A stretch of DNA of 64,000 nucleotides from Leisingera sp. ANG-M1 (GCF_000813745.1 NZ_JWLC01000024.1:39818-103817); one strand, 5' to 3'; counted from the stretch's first letter, positions 41,591 to 50,678 are shown. Made by a program: numbers and translations. The notes: generated by a model not told the origin, from the sequence alone.

Positions 41591-43666
41591 TCAGGTGCCT
41601 CCCATGTCTTGGAGAGAGATCAATTCGCGGCGGAACCATTCGGCATCGGCCGCCGCCGGGTCGCGTTCAAAGTTGCGGGCCGCTAGGTGGCCTGCAAAGA
41701 CCGCATCGGCAATCAGGCCCGGGGCGGCGGCGTCGCCGATCAGTTCCAGCGTGGTGAAGCTGTCTGCGTAGTTCGCCTTCAGGGCGTCATATAGTGCGGT
41801 GTTGCGCTGGCGCGAGGTGACCATCAGCAAGCTGGCGCAGTCCACGCGGCGGAGGCGGTCCGTATAGACGCAGGCGAGGTCCGCGCCGGTGCCGTCCGCT
41901 GACTGCAGGCTGTGCAGCGGGATGATCTCGACGCCGGCTTGCAGCAGCTCGGCCTGTACCCGGTGCTGTTCCAGCGTCAGTTCGGTAAAGGCAGAGGCAA
42001 TCGCACCGGGGGTGGCGAGGATCACTTTGCGCCCAGCAGCGGCCAGCTGGCTGGCCAGCACCCCGCCCATATACCCCTGATCATCGTCATAGAGCAGCAC
42101 CGCTCCGCTGTCCGGCAGCAGCTCGCCTGCCATGACATCATCCGGGGTGAAAACGGGCAGGTCCTTGATGTCCAGAGACTGTGGAGAAGTTCGGCCGCGC
42201 CCGTCGCGGTGCCAGGTGCTGCCGGTGGCGAGGAAGACACTAGGGATGCCCAGTTCCACGATCTCGGCTGCGCCGAGCTTGCTGCCGGTGAACATCTGCA
42301 CATTGGCGCGCTGCTGCAGGTCCCAGAGGCGGTTGTCGGCAACGCGTTTCCAGGCCGAGAGGCCCCTGAGCCCGCTTTCGTTCAGGACCCGGCCGCCGAA
42401 CTCGTTGGCGGCTTCGGCCAGGGTGACCTGATAGCCGCGCTTGGCCAGCTGCATGGCGCATTCCAGGCCGGCGGGGCCGGAGCCGACCACCAAGGCGGCT
42501 TCCTCTCGCTGTTTCGGGGCGATCTTCTCGGGGTGCCATTTGCGCCGCCACTCCTCGCCCATCGTGGGGTTCTGGGTGCAGCGGATGGAGACGCCCAGAT
42601 TGTCGGCCGAGACGCAGATATTGCAGCCGATGCATTCGCGGATGTCCTCGATGCGGCCCTCTTCGATCTTCTTCGGCAGGAAGGGGTCGGCGATGGAGGG
42701 GCGGGCGCCACCGATCAGGTCCAGCACGCCCTTGGAGACCAGAGAGGCCATCAGGTCCGGCGAGGTGAAGCGGCCGACGCCGACCACTGGTTTGCTGGTC
42801 ACCTGCTTTACGAAATCCGTGTAGGGAATCTGGTAGCCGTCTTCGGGTTGAAAACGGGTGGTCTGGCTGTCGTTGCTCCAATCGGCGACGTTGACGTCCC
42901 AAAGATCGGGTAGATCGGCCAGCATCTCGACCACGGCACGGCCCTCTTCGCTGGCCTGCATTCCATCGGCGCCCATCATCTGGTCGACAGCAAAGCGGAA
43001 GGCGACGGCGCAATGGCCGTCCAGCACTTCGCGGGTGTCTTCCAGGAGTTCCCGGGTCAGGCGGGCGCGGTTTTCCAACGAACCGCCGTATTCGTCGGAG
43101 CGGGTGTTGTACTGCGGCAGCAGGAAGTGATGCGCCAGGGTCATCTGGTGGCCCGCGTAGACATAGACGATGTCGAACCCGGCCTCTTTTGCGCGCAAGG
43201 CGGCGTCGCGGTGCCAGCGGCGCAGGTCGCGGATGTCCTGCTTGTCCATGGCGCGGGCCTGTTTGGGGAAGACCGCATCAATGGGCCGGTCGCTGACCCC
43301 CAGCGCCGGGGCGCGGGTCAGGTGGTTGGTGGCGTGATGGCCGTTGTGCGCCAGCTGGATTGCCGCCAGCGATCCCTTGGCGTGAACCTGCTCCGTCATC
43401 AGCTGCAGGGCGGGGATGTCGTGCTTGTCCCACAGCCGGTGCTCGGCATAGGGGCCCAGGTCCGAAGTCGGGTGAATCTCGGTCTCTTGGGTGGAGACCA
43501 CCGACCAGCCCCCCTCGGCCTTCATCGCGCGTACTGCGGCCTCGGCCTGCGGGCGCACATGGCCCAAGCCGGTGCAATGGGGCACTTGGAAGAAGCGGTT
43601 GCGGGCGGTGACAGGGCCGATCTTCACCGGCTCGAACAGAACGGAATACCCATTTGCGCCTGGCAT
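41591..43666 (-). CDS. TMADH/StcD/DgcA-like Fe-S flavoprotein (tertiary-amine demethylase type)
   Basis: A 691-residue protein: FMN-binding old-yellow-enzyme barrel (1-340), a 4Fe-4S cluster motif Cys345-x2-Cys348-x2-Cys351-x11-Cys363, closely matching the arrangement in trimethylamine dehydrogenase, then ADP- and FAD/NAD-binding domains (LVVGSGPAGLECAMQLAKRG near 390). Relatives demethylate trimethylamine, dimethylglycine (DgcA) or N-methylproline (StcD). Paired with the Rieske gene it would take a quaternary amine to a tertiary and then a secondary amine. It lies 70 bases after the receptor gene, with a GC-rich hairpin between. Confidence 0.87.
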   Translation of the reverse strand: MPGANGYSVLFEPVKIGPVTARNRFFQVPHCTGLGHVRPQAEAAVRAMKAEGGWSVVSTQETEIHPTSDLGPYAEHRLWDKHDIPALQLMTEQVHAKGSLAAIQLAHNGHHATNHLTRAPALGVSDRPIDAVFPKQARAMDKQDIRDLRRWHRDAALRAKEAGFDIVYVYAGHQMTLAHHFLLPQYNTRSDEYGGSLENRARLTRELLEDTREVLDGHCAVAFRFAVDQMMGADGMQASEEGRAVVEMLADLPDLWDVNVADWSNDSQTTRFQPEDGYQIPYTDFVKQVTSKPVVGVGRFTSPDLMASLVSKGVLDLIGGARPSIADPFLPKKIEEGRIEDIRECIGCNICVSADNLGVSIRCTQNPTMGEEWRRKWHPEKIAPKQREEAALVVGSGPAGLECAMQLAKRGYQVTLAEAANEFGGRVLNESGLRGLSAWKRVADNRLWDLQQRANVQMFTGSKLGAAEIVELGIPSVFLATGSTWHRDGRGRTSPQSLDIKDLPVFTPDDVMAGELLPDSGAVLLYDDDQGYMGGVLASQLAAAGRKVILATPGAIASAFTELTLEQHRVQAELLQAGVEIIPLHSLQSADGTGADLACVYTDRLRRVDCASLLMVTSRQRNTALYDALKANYADSFTTLELIGDAAAPGLIADAVFAGHLAARNFERDPAAADAEWFRRELISLQDMGGT

Positions 43667-43698
43667 GCTGGCACATCCTTTAAGTCAGAGAGTGTTTT

Positions 43699-43727
43699 GG
43701 CGGCGGCGGGCGCTGTGGCCTGCCGCC
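43699..43727 (-). promoter_or_regulatory. GC-rich hairpin between receptor and flavoprotein genes
   Basis: GGCGGC against GCCGCC (43699-43704 and 43722-43727) with additional GC pairing inside and no T tract. It lies just after the receptor gene stop and could be a stabiliser or weak attenuator, like the hairpins after other receptor genes in this window. Confidence 0.35.
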
Positions 43728-43736
43728 GGGAGGGGA

Positions 43737-44795
43737 TCAGAAGCCGGCTTTGATGCGCTCGAATTCTTTCAGCATGCGGCCTTCGAGTTCTGGTTTGACG
43801 GCGTCGAAGAACAGGCTGCCTTCGAAGAAGCTGTTCACGTCGGCAAAGCCGTAGGTCTTGACCAGCTCGGGGTCGGCTGCAGCAAAAGCATCGGCGTTTG
43901 AATGCGCGTAGCCCCAGCTTTCGATGATGTATTTGCCGCTGGCCTCGGCGCTGAGGGCATTGAGCATGTCATAGACCTGCTCGTCGCTCTGGGTCGAGGA
44001 GTTCAGATGCACATAGCCGCAGACCCAGGTGGCGATGCCCTTGTCCACGTCGCGCATCATCTTGGCGGGGGTCTCGTTCCAAATGAGGTTCAGCTCCGAC
44101 TGGTTCCAGCCCCAGCCCATGGTGACCTCGCCGCTGGCAAGAGCTTGATCCAGCTGGCCGGCGTCAGACCAGTAGAAGCGCACGTTCTGGTGGATCGAGC
44201 GCAGGAAGTCCGAGGCCTTCTGGAATTCCTCCTCGCTCATGTCGGTATAGCTGGAGGCGCCGGTGGCCAGTGCGGCCATTGCATAGGCCGAGGAGGCGGC
44301 ATCGGGAATGGCGATCTTGCCCTGGTAGCCGGGGTCGGCCAGCAGCTGCAGCGAGATATCGGCGTCGGCGATCTGGTCGGTGCGGTAGATCAGCCCGGTG
44401 TTGCCCCATTCAAACGGCACCATATAAGTGTTGCCGTCGATGGTGACGCCGTCCACGTCCTTGATCTGCGGCAGCAGTTTATCCCAGTTGCTGATTTTCG
44501 ACGTGTCGATGGGTTTCAGCAGTCCCGCAGCCACCCATTTGCGCAGCCCGTCGGTGCAGGGATGGGCGAGGTCGGCGGCAAAGCCCGATTGCAGCTTGGT
44601 GAAGGCCTCTTCCTGGCTGCCGAAGTAGGTATAGCTGGGCGCGCCGCCGTATTTTGCGACGTAGTCGCCATAGAAGCCCTGATCCTCGTACCCGGACCAG
44701 TCAAAGACCGACAGGCTGGCGGCATCGGCGGACGCGATGGTGGCCGAGGCGGTTAAGGCAGTGGCCGCGGCCAGGGCCGTTTTGAAGTGTTTCAT
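43737..44795 (-). CDS. PotD/PotF-like ABC substrate-binding protein
   Basis: A 352-residue periplasmic receptor of the spermidine/putrescine binding fold: signal peptide ending ASADA, mature start SLSVFDWSGYED, then FGSQEEAFTKLQSG and VPFEWGNTGLIYRTD, both usual for the family. GGGAGGAAAAC precedes the ATG. The receptor is encoded between the ATPase and two demethylating enzymes, so its ligand is more likely a methylated amine or betaine than a polyamine. Confidence 0.9.
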   Translation of the reverse strand: MKHFKTALAAATALTASATIASADAASLSVFDWSGYEDQGFYGDYVAKYGGAPSYTYFGSQEEAFTKLQSGFAADLAHPCTDGLRKWVAAGLLKPIDTSKISNWDKLLPQIKDVDGVTIDGNTYMVPFEWGNTGLIYRTDQIADADISLQLLADPGYQGKIAIPDAASSAYAMAALATGASSYTDMSEEEFQKASDFLRSIHQNVRFYWSDAGQLDQALASGEVTMGWGWNQSELNLIWNETPAKMMRDVDKGIATWVCGYVHLNSSTQSDEQVYDMLNALSAEASGKYIIESWGYAHSNADAFAAADPELVKTYGFADVNSFFEGSLFFDAVKPELEGRMLKEFERIKAGF

Positions 44796-44831
44796 TGTTT
44801 TCCTCCCTATTATTCCTGTGGCCTGATGTGC

Positions 44832-45932
44832 TCAGGCGTCGCGGGCGCCCAGGTCGATGACTGAGGCGTTCTGCACCCCGAGCCAGACCTGATCGCCGCG
44901 TTTGTGATCAACCGTGTGGAAGTAGTTGGGGACGGCGGCTGAGATCGGCTGCTCCACCCCCGCGGCGCGCACGTAGTAGTGGACGCTTTCGCCGTAAAAC
45001 GCGATGTCGCTGACGGTGCCCTGCAGGCAGGCGTCATATCCTTCGGGGCGCTGCGCGCCGATCTCCAGCTGTTCCGGGCGGATGCCCGCCAAGAGGTCGG
45101 GGCTGCGGGCCGGGGCGTTGGGGTTCACATCGATGGTGAGCGGGCCGAAGCCCTGCAGGTTGACATCCACCGTAGCGCCGTTGTCGCCGGTGACCCGCGC
45201 ATCCAGGAAGTTCATACCGCCGATGAAGGACGCCACCCGGCGGTTGCAGGGGCGGGCATAGAGCACCTCGGGGCGGTCGACCTGCTCCAGCTTGCCGGCA
45301 AACATCACGCCGATGCGGTCGGACATGGTCATCGCCTCATACTGGTCGTGAGTGACCATCACAAAGGTGATGCCCAGCTTCTGCTGCAGACGGCGCATCT
45401 CCAGCTGCATCGCTTCGCGCAGGTTCTTGTCGAGCGCCGACAAGGGCTCATCCAGCAGCAGCACCTTAGGCCGCATCACCAGGGCCCGGGCCAAGGCCAC
45501 CCGCTGGCGCTGGCCGCCGGAGAGCTCATCCGCCTTGCGCGCCTGCAGCCCGCCGAGTTCGACCATCTCCAGCGCCTCGGCGACGCGGGTCTTCATGTCC
45601 GCCTTGCTGAGGCCCAGCTTGCGCAGGCCGAAGGCCACGTTGTCGCCGACGTTCAGATGCGGGAAGATCGCATAGGACTGGAACACCATATTGGCCGGCC
45701 GCTTGTTGGCGGGGATATGGGCCATGTCCTGGCCTGCGATGCGGATGCTGCCCGCGTCATGGTCCTGGAAGCCCGCAATCATCCTAAGCGCCGTGGTCTT
45801 GCCGCAGCCGGAGGGGCCGAGGAGCGAGAAGAACTCGCCCTCTTTCAGCGTCAGGTTCAGATCCTTGACCGCGGTGAAGGTGCCAAAGCGCTTTTCCACC
45901 CCGGAGATTTCGATGATGTTCTGATCGGTCAT
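44832..45932 (-). CDS. Pot-type ABC transporter ATP-binding protein
   Basis: A 366-residue ATPase with Walker A GPSGCGKTT near residue 39, Q-loop VFQSYAIFPH, signature LSGGQRQRVALARAL near 138, Walker B LLLDEPLSALD, switch MVTHDQYEA, and a C-terminal TOBE region (LLAGIRPEQLEIG near 268). GAGGACC precedes the ATG. It sits between the permease and receptor genes of the leftward operon. Confidence 0.92.
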   Translation of the reverse strand: MTDQNIIEISGVEKRFGTFTAVKDLNLTLKEGEFFSLLGPSGCGKTTALRMIAGFQDHDAGSIRIAGQDMAHIPANKRPANMVFQSYAIFPHLNVGDNVAFGLRKLGLSKADMKTRVAEALEMVELGGLQARKADELSGGQRQRVALARALVMRPKVLLLDEPLSALDKNLREAMQLEMRRLQQKLGITFVMVTHDQYEAMTMSDRIGVMFAGKLEQVDRPEVLYARPCNRRVASFIGGMNFLDARVTGDNGATVDVNLQGFGPLTIDVNPNAPARSPDLLAGIRPEQLEIGAQRPEGYDACLQGTVSDIAFYGESVHYYVRAAGVEQPISAAVPNYFHTVDHKRGDQVWLGVQNASVIDLGARDA

Positions 45933-45946
45933 CTGATGGTCCTCAT

Positions 45947-46810
45947 TCAGGCGGATTTACTGGCGGATTTGGTGGAGCGGCGGCGGAAGTATTCGGCGGT
46001 CAGCAAGAGCTGCACCGAGGCCAGCAGCAAGAGTGAGCCGAGCGCCAGCGTGTTCGGCAGCTTGGCCGGGAAGCGGATCTGGCTCCAGATGTAGACCGGC
46101 AGGGTGGGCTGGTTGCCGGACAGGAAGAAGGCTAGCACAAACTCGTCGAACGACACCGTGAAGGTGACCAGCAGGCTGGCAACAATGCCCGGCGCCACAA
46201 TCGGCAGGGTCACCCGGCGGAAGGTGCCGATAACGCTTTCGCCGAGGTCGAAGGCGGCTTCCTCCAGCGATTGATCAAAGTCGTCAAAGGCGGATTTCAT
46301 GATCGAGACCGCAAACGGCAGCGCCACAAAGACATGGCCAAGGATCACCGTGGTGAGCGAGGGTTTCAGCCCTAGCGAGATGAACAAGACCAGCATCGAC
46401 GACGCCACGATGATGCCGGGGATGACCAGGGGCAGCATCACCAGCCCTTCCGACAGCTCGCGCCCCTTGAAGCGGTAGCGCACATAGGCGCGGGCGGCGA
46501 AGAGGCCCAAGGAGGTTGCCACCAGCGCAGTGACGGCACCCACGGTCAGCGAGTTGATCATCGCCTGAAGCAATGTGTCCTGCTCGCCCAGCTGGGCGTA
46601 CCATTTCAGCGTAAACCCCTTCATCGGGAAGGCCACAATGGTGCCGTCATTGAAGGAGAACAGCGGCAGCAGCAGCACCGGCAGATACAGGAAAATCAGG
46701 TAGCCGACGGCGTAGGCCAGGAGCCAGGGAAACCGGATGGGCTTGCGCCGGGCTTTGCTGACAGCGGGGCTCAGCGGTTTGTTCAGGGGTTCGCTCATCG
46801 GAGTGCTCAA
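45947..46810 (-). CDS. Pot-type ABC permease (PotC-like)
   Basis: About 287 residues with six membrane segments and the EAA loop EEAAFDLGESVIGTFRRVTLPIVAPG near residue 180. The start is taken as the TTG at 46810, which overlaps the upstream stop (TTGA) and has GGAGGAGG at good spacing; the ATG at 46798 is the alternative but sits about 20 bases from that site. Confidence 0.88.
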   Translation of the reverse strand: MSTPMSEPLNKPLSPAVSKARRKPIRFPWLLAYAVGYLIFLYLPVLLLPLFSFNDGTIVAFPMKGFTLKWYAQLGEQDTLLQAMINSLTVGAVTALVATSLGLFAARAYVRYRFKGRELSEGLVMLPLVIPGIIVASSMLVLFISLGLKPSLTTVILGHVFVALPFAVSIMKSAFDDFDQSLEEAAFDLGESVIGTFRRVTLPIVAPGIVASLLVTFTVSFDEFVLAFFLSGNQPTLPVYIWSQIRFPAKLPNTLALGSLLLLASVQLLLTAEYFRRRSTKSASKSA

Positions 46811-47670
46811 CGGATCCTCCTCCCCAATGCGGTGGCCAGGACGGCAAACAGGATGGCGGCAAAGCCGACCGAAGCCATGGCGACCAGCGACAGAGTGGCG
46901 CCCAGCGGCCAGTTGTTGGCGGGGCCGAACTGCACCTGGATCAGGTTGGCGATCATCTTGCCCTGCGAGCCGCCGACCAGCGACGGGGTCACGTAGTCGC
47001 CGACAGTGGGGATGAAGATGATCAGGCTGGCGGCAATGATGCCCGGCACGGTCAGGGGCAGGGTGACGCGGACAAAGCGTTCCAGTTTCGAGCAGCCGAG
47101 ATCGGTGGCGGCTTCCAAGAGCGAGCGGTCGATCTTTTGCAGCGACACGTAAATCGGCAGGATCGCAAAGGGCGCCCAGGCATGGGCCAGGGTCAGCACC
47201 ACGGCGAATTCGTTATAGAGGAGGAAGGTCAGCGGCTCGTCAATCAGCCCCAGCGAGATCAGCGCCGAATTCAGCACTCCGTTGAAGCCGAGGATCAGTT
47301 TCCAGCTGAACACCCGCAAGAGGTAGCTGGACCAGAACGGGATGGTGATCAGCAAGAGCCACAGGGTTTTCTTCTGGGTGCGGAAGGCGATGAAATAGGC
47401 AATCGGGTAGGCCAGCGCCACCGTTGCCGCAGTCACCGCGCCGGCAATCAGGATGGAGCGCAGCATCAGATGGCGCACCAGCGGATCGGTGGCGGCCTCC
47501 AGGTAATTGGCCCAGGTCAGCGTCTTGTCGATCTCGACATAGGTCTGGGTCCAGAAGCTGTAGGCCACCAGAATGCCCAGCGGCGCCGCAACCAGCAGCC
47601 CCACATAAAGCGACGCAGGCGCGCTGAGCGCCAGGCCTTTGCCAGCCTCGGTTCTGAGTAATCCGGCCAT
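46807..47670 (-). CDS. Pot-type ABC permease (PotB-like)
   Basis: A 287-residue six-helix permease with the EAA loop LEAATDLGCSKLERFVRVTLPLTVPG near residue 190. The ATG at 47670 has AAGGGAG upstream; longer in-frame starts would translate through the operator repeats. It is the first gene of a six-gene leftward operon (two permeases, ATPase, receptor, TMADH-like flavoprotein, Rieske oxygenase), divergent from a BetI-like regulator. Confidence 0.9.
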   Translation of the reverse strand: MAGLLRTEAGKGLALSAPASLYVGLLVAAPLGILVAYSFWTQTYVEIDKTLTWANYLEAATDPLVRHLMLRSILIAGAVTAATVALAYPIAYFIAFRTQKKTLWLLLITIPFWSSYLLRVFSWKLILGFNGVLNSALISLGLIDEPLTFLLYNEFAVVLTLAHAWAPFAILPIYVSLQKIDRSLLEAATDLGCSKLERFVRVTLPLTVPGIIAASLIIFIPTVGDYVTPSLVGGSQGKMIANLIQVQFGPANNWPLGATLSLVAMASVGFAAILFAVLATALGRRIR

Positions 47671-47708
47671 GTCACTCCCTTGCTTGCAAAAGGTCTGCGG
47701 GCGAGGCA

Positions 47709-47736
47709 GTCCATCAAAAAATGGACAATCGTCCAT
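47709..47736. promoter_or_regulatory. Candidate TetR operator, site 1 (three half-sites)
   Basis: GTCCAT (47709-47714), ATGGAC (47721-47726) and GTCCAT (47731-47736): the last two form the inverted repeat ATGGAC-AATC-GTCCAT. It lies 39-66 bases upstream of the permease start, in the presumed promoter or leader of the six-gene operon. Confidence 0.6.
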
Positions 47737-47785
47737 CAAAATCTGACGGCTGGCAGGGCCTTCTGTCAACAGGATTTTGAAAAAA

Positions 47786-47801
47786 ATGTACAAACGTCCA
47801 T
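47786..47801. promoter_or_regulatory. Candidate TetR operator, site 2
   Basis: ATGTACAAACGTCCAT, matching the 16-base site at 47721-47736 (ATGGACAATCGTCCAT) at 14 of 16 positions; centres are 65 bases apart. It lies about 120 bases before the TetR gene. Confidence 0.55.
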
Positions 47802-47921
47802 TTTGCTTGGAGAAATTGCCGGGATGTGCCTAGATTGGGGAAACGGGCCGCTTGATGCAGGCTGGCAAAGCGCATATCAGCGCGGGCCAAACGCAGAAGC
47901 GATTGATGGATCGGAGGCCGG

Positions 47922-48593
47922 ATGACCGGCAAAAGGGAACAGAACCGCGAGCAGAACCGCCTTGCCCTGATCGAGGCGGTGCTGGAGTCGGTGGCCGAAA
48001 AGGGGATCTCGGAAACCTCGGTAAGCGAGATCATCCAGCGGGCCGGGCTGTCGCGCGGCATGATCCACCTGCACTTCGGCGGCAAGGACAACCTGGTGCA
48101 TGCCGCCGCGCGCCATTCCTCGGAAGAGTATTACGACGGTATCGAGGCGCTGCTGCAGACGGCAGGCGACAGCCCGCAGGAGCGGGTTGAGATGATCGTG
48201 CGGGGCGACCTGAGCGAACGGGTTCTGAACCGGCGCAACGTGAGCATCTGGTATGCCTTCCGCGGCGAGGCCCGCAACAGGACAGTGATTGCCGAGTATT
48301 CGGACACCCGCGACGGACGGCTGCGCAACATGATCCACAACGCCTTTGTGCGGATCGTGCGGGAAGCGGGTTGCGAAGATGCGGCGGGCGTTGCCCGGGA
48401 CGCCACCCATGGCACGCTGGCGATGCTGGAGGGGATGTGGACCGACTTTCTGCTGCACCCGGACCGGTTCGACCGGGAGGAAGCGGTGCGGATTGTGTTC
48501 CGCTTCCTGACCGCGATGTTCCCGGTTCATTTCTCGCTGGCGGGCGCCGTCCGTCCGGAGCTGGCAGAAAGGGCCGCAGAACGGCCCCTTTAG
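47922..48593 (+). CDS. TetR-family regulator, BetI-like
   Basis: A 223-residue repressor: N-terminal TetR HTH (residues 12-58; TSVSEIIQRAGLSRGMIHLHFGGKDNL region) and a C-terminal ligand domain of the BetI type (a SIWYAFRGEARNRT segment, where BetI has its W-x-AFW motif). BetI responds to choline. GGAGG precedes the ATG. It is divergent from the Pot/TMADH/Rieske operon and two matching repeats occupy the shared region, so it probably represses that operon, induced by the quaternary amine or an intermediate. It ends three bases before the 3' end of the convergent receptor gene. Confidence 0.87.
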   Translation: MTGKREQNREQNRLALIEAVLESVAEKGISETSVSEIIQRAGLSRGMIHLHFGGKDNLVHAAARHSSEEYYDGIEALLQTAGDSPQERVEMIVRGDLSERVLNRRNVSIWYAFRGEARNRTVIAEYSDTRDGRLRNMIHNAFVRIVREAGCEDAAGVARDATHGTLAMLEGMWTDFLLHPDRFDREEAVRIVFRFLTAMFPVHFSLAGAVRPELAERAAERPL

Positions 48594-48596
48594 AAA

Positions 48597-49682
48597 TCAA
48601 ATCCCCGATTTCACCTTGGTCCAGGCGCGGGTGCGTTGGCGCAGGGCTTTGGCGCCGAGGCTTTTGTCCGGGAACAGCCGGGCCAGGGTGGTTTCATCCG
48701 GGTAGATGCCTGGATCAGACAGCACCTCAGGCAGCACATGCGCATCGGCGGCCGCGTTTGCGTTGGCAAAGAAGACGGTGTTGGACACATCCGCAATTAC
48801 CTCGGGCTGCAGCATGTAGTCGATGAAGGCGTAGGCTTCGTCGACATTGGGCGCGTCTTCCGGGATGGCCATCAGGTCGATCCACATCAGGGTGCCTTCC
48901 TTGGGGATCGCGTAGAGGATTTCGATCCCGTTACCCGCATCCATGGCCCGGGCCTGGGCGATGCCCGCATCGCCGGAATACATCACTGCCAGGCAGACAT
49001 TGCCTGCGGGCAGGTCGGTAGAGGGTTTCTGGTTGTTGAAGTAGCTGACGTTCTGCGCTGCCGTGGCCAGCAGCTCCTGCGCCTGAGCGATCTCGCCCTT
49101 GTCCTCGGAGTAGGGGTCGGCGCCGAGGTAGTTCAGGGTGACCGAAAGCATTTCGACCGGGGAATCCAGCACACCGATGCCGCAGTCCTTGAGTTTGGCG
49201 GCATAGTCCGGGTTGAACAGCAGGTCCCAGCTGTCGACCGGAATGTCTCCCAGCCGCGCGGCGACCAGTGCCGGGTTATAGGCGATGCCGATGGTGCCCC
49301 AAGTATAGGGCACCCCCAGCTTGCGCCCGCCCGGCACCTTGTCGAGCGAGGCCAGGATCTCTGGGCGCAGGTTGCCGTAGTTCTGAAGCCGAGAGGTGTC
49401 GATCGGGTGCAGGGCGCCTGCCTGCAGCTGGCGCTCGGCATTGGAGGCGGCGGGGAAGATCACGTCATAGCCCGAGCCACCTGCCAGCATCTTGGTCTCC
49501 AGTACCTCGTTGCTGTCGAAATAGTCGAGTGTGACCCTGGTGCCGGTGGCCTCCTCGAAGCCGGAGACCGAGGTTTCGCCGAAGTAATCCGCCCAGTTGT
49601 AGATGGCGAGCTCTCCGGCATTTGCCGGCGCCGCCAGGGCGGCGGCCAGCAGGGTTGCAGTCATGAGGCTGTTTTTGGACAT
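48597..49682 (-). CDS. Putrescine/spermidine-type ABC substrate-binding protein (PotF-like)
   Basis: A 361-residue receptor: signal peptide ending ANAGE, mature start LAIYNWADYFGE, as in PotD/PotF, then the YDVIFPAASNAE and VPYTWGTIGIAYN segments. GGGAGGAAAAC precedes the ATG. It is the second gene after agmatinase (24-base gap) and has no permease or ATPase genes of its own in the operon; it may feed one of the two Pot-type transporters nearby. Polyamine binding fits the agmatinase neighbour. Confidence 0.9.
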   Translation of the reverse strand: MSKNSLMTATLLAAALAAPANAGELAIYNWADYFGETSVSGFEEATGTRVTLDYFDSNEVLETKMLAGGSGYDVIFPAASNAERQLQAGALHPIDTSRLQNYGNLRPEILASLDKVPGGRKLGVPYTWGTIGIAYNPALVAARLGDIPVDSWDLLFNPDYAAKLKDCGIGVLDSPVEMLSVTLNYLGADPYSEDKGEIAQAQELLATAAQNVSYFNNQKPSTDLPAGNVCLAVMYSGDAGIAQARAMDAGNGIEILYAIPKEGTLMWIDLMAIPEDAPNVDEAYAFIDYMLQPEVIADVSNTVFFANANAAADAHVLPEVLSDPGIYPDETTLARLFPDKSLGAKALRQRTRAWTKVKSGI

Positions 49683-49706
49683 GTTTTCCTCCCTGTTGGA
49701 TATGCC

Positions 49707-50678
49707 TCAGCGCTGGCCGGATTTGCCGACGGCGTAGAGGCAGAGCAGATCGTTGGCGATGGTGGCGCCGGCAATGGCGGTGATTTCCGAGATGTCGTAG
49801 GCGGGCGCGACCTCGACCACGTCCATGCCGACCACGTCGATGCCCGCCAGCCCGCGGATGATCTCCTGCGCCTGGTAGGGCGAGAGGCCGCCGATCACAG
49901 GTGTGCCGGTGCCAGGGGCAGAGGCGGGCTCCAACGCGTCGATGTCGAAAGTCACATAGGTCTTGTGATCGCCGACGATGGAACGAACTTTCTCCGCCAC
50001 CGCTTCGGGGCCGGATTTTTGGACTTCGATGGCGTCGATGATGTTCATGCCCATCGGGTCGGGGTTGTGGGTGCGGATGCCGATCTGGACCGAGCGGGAC
50101 GGGTCCACCAGCCCTTCGCGGATCGCGTGCCACAGCATGGTGCCGTGGTCGATGCGGCCCTCCTCATCTGCCCAGGTGTCGGAATGGGCGTCGAATTGGA
50201 TCAGGCTGAGCGGGCCGTGCTTTTCCACATGCGCCTTCAGCAGCGGATAGGTGATGAAATGGTCGCCGCCGATGGACAGCAGTGCGGTGTCAGTCGCCAG
50301 CACGTCGCGGGCGGCCTGGGCGATTTCCTCCGGCACCTTGTGAGGATAGCCGTAATCGAACTCACAGTCGCCGTAATCCACGACGCGCAGCGCCTCGTAG
50401 GGGTCGGCTTCCCAGGGCCAGGGTTTCGACCAGGAGATATGGCTGGAGCCTGAGCGCACCGCGCGGGGCCCGAGGCGGGTGCCGGAGCGGCTGGAAACCG
50501 AGAGGTCAAAGGGCACGCCCATGACGGCCACATCGGCGGCACTCAGATCGCGGGTATAGCGGCGGCGCATGAAGCTGAGCGCGCCGGCATAGCTGGCCTC
50601 GGCAATCACTCCGCGGTCGCTGTCGCGGGTGAAGGCCAGATCGCCCTGCACGGGGTTTACGCTGGAAGTGGATGTCAT
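49707..50678 (-). CDS. speB: Agmatinase / ureohydrolase
   Basis: A 323-residue arginase-superfamily enzyme with all the manganese-site motifs: GGDHFITYP near 148, QFDAHSDTW near 171 and DIDALEPASAPGTGTP near 255. It would hydrolyse agmatine to putrescine and urea; guanidinobutyrase or guanidinopropionase activity is possible in the same family. GGAG precedes the ATG. The PotF-like receptor gene follows in the same operon, which joins uptake and hydrolysis of guanidino or polyamine compounds. Divergent from the LuxR gene. Confidence 0.85.
   Translation of the reverse strand: MTSTSSVNPVQGDLAFTRDSDRGVIAEASYAGALSFMRRRYTRDLSAADVAVMGVPFDLSVSSRSGTRLGPRAVRSGSSHISWSKPWPWEADPYEALRVVDYGDCEFDYGYPHKVPEEIAQAARDVLATDTALLSIGGDHFITYPLLKAHVEKHGPLSLIQFDAHSDTWADEEGRIDHGTMLWHAIREGLVDPSRSVQIGIRTHNPDPMGMNIIDAIEVQKSGPEAVAEKVRSIVGDHKTYVTFDIDALEPASAPGTGTPVIGGLSPYQAQEIIRGLAGIDVVGMDVVEVAPAYDISEITAIAGATIANDLLCLYAVGKSGQR

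Noticed and set aside
48597..49682. Receptor gene as part of the Rieske/TMADH operon
   Set aside because: It is separated from that operon by the TetR gene on the opposite strand and is instead 24 bases downstream of agmatinase.
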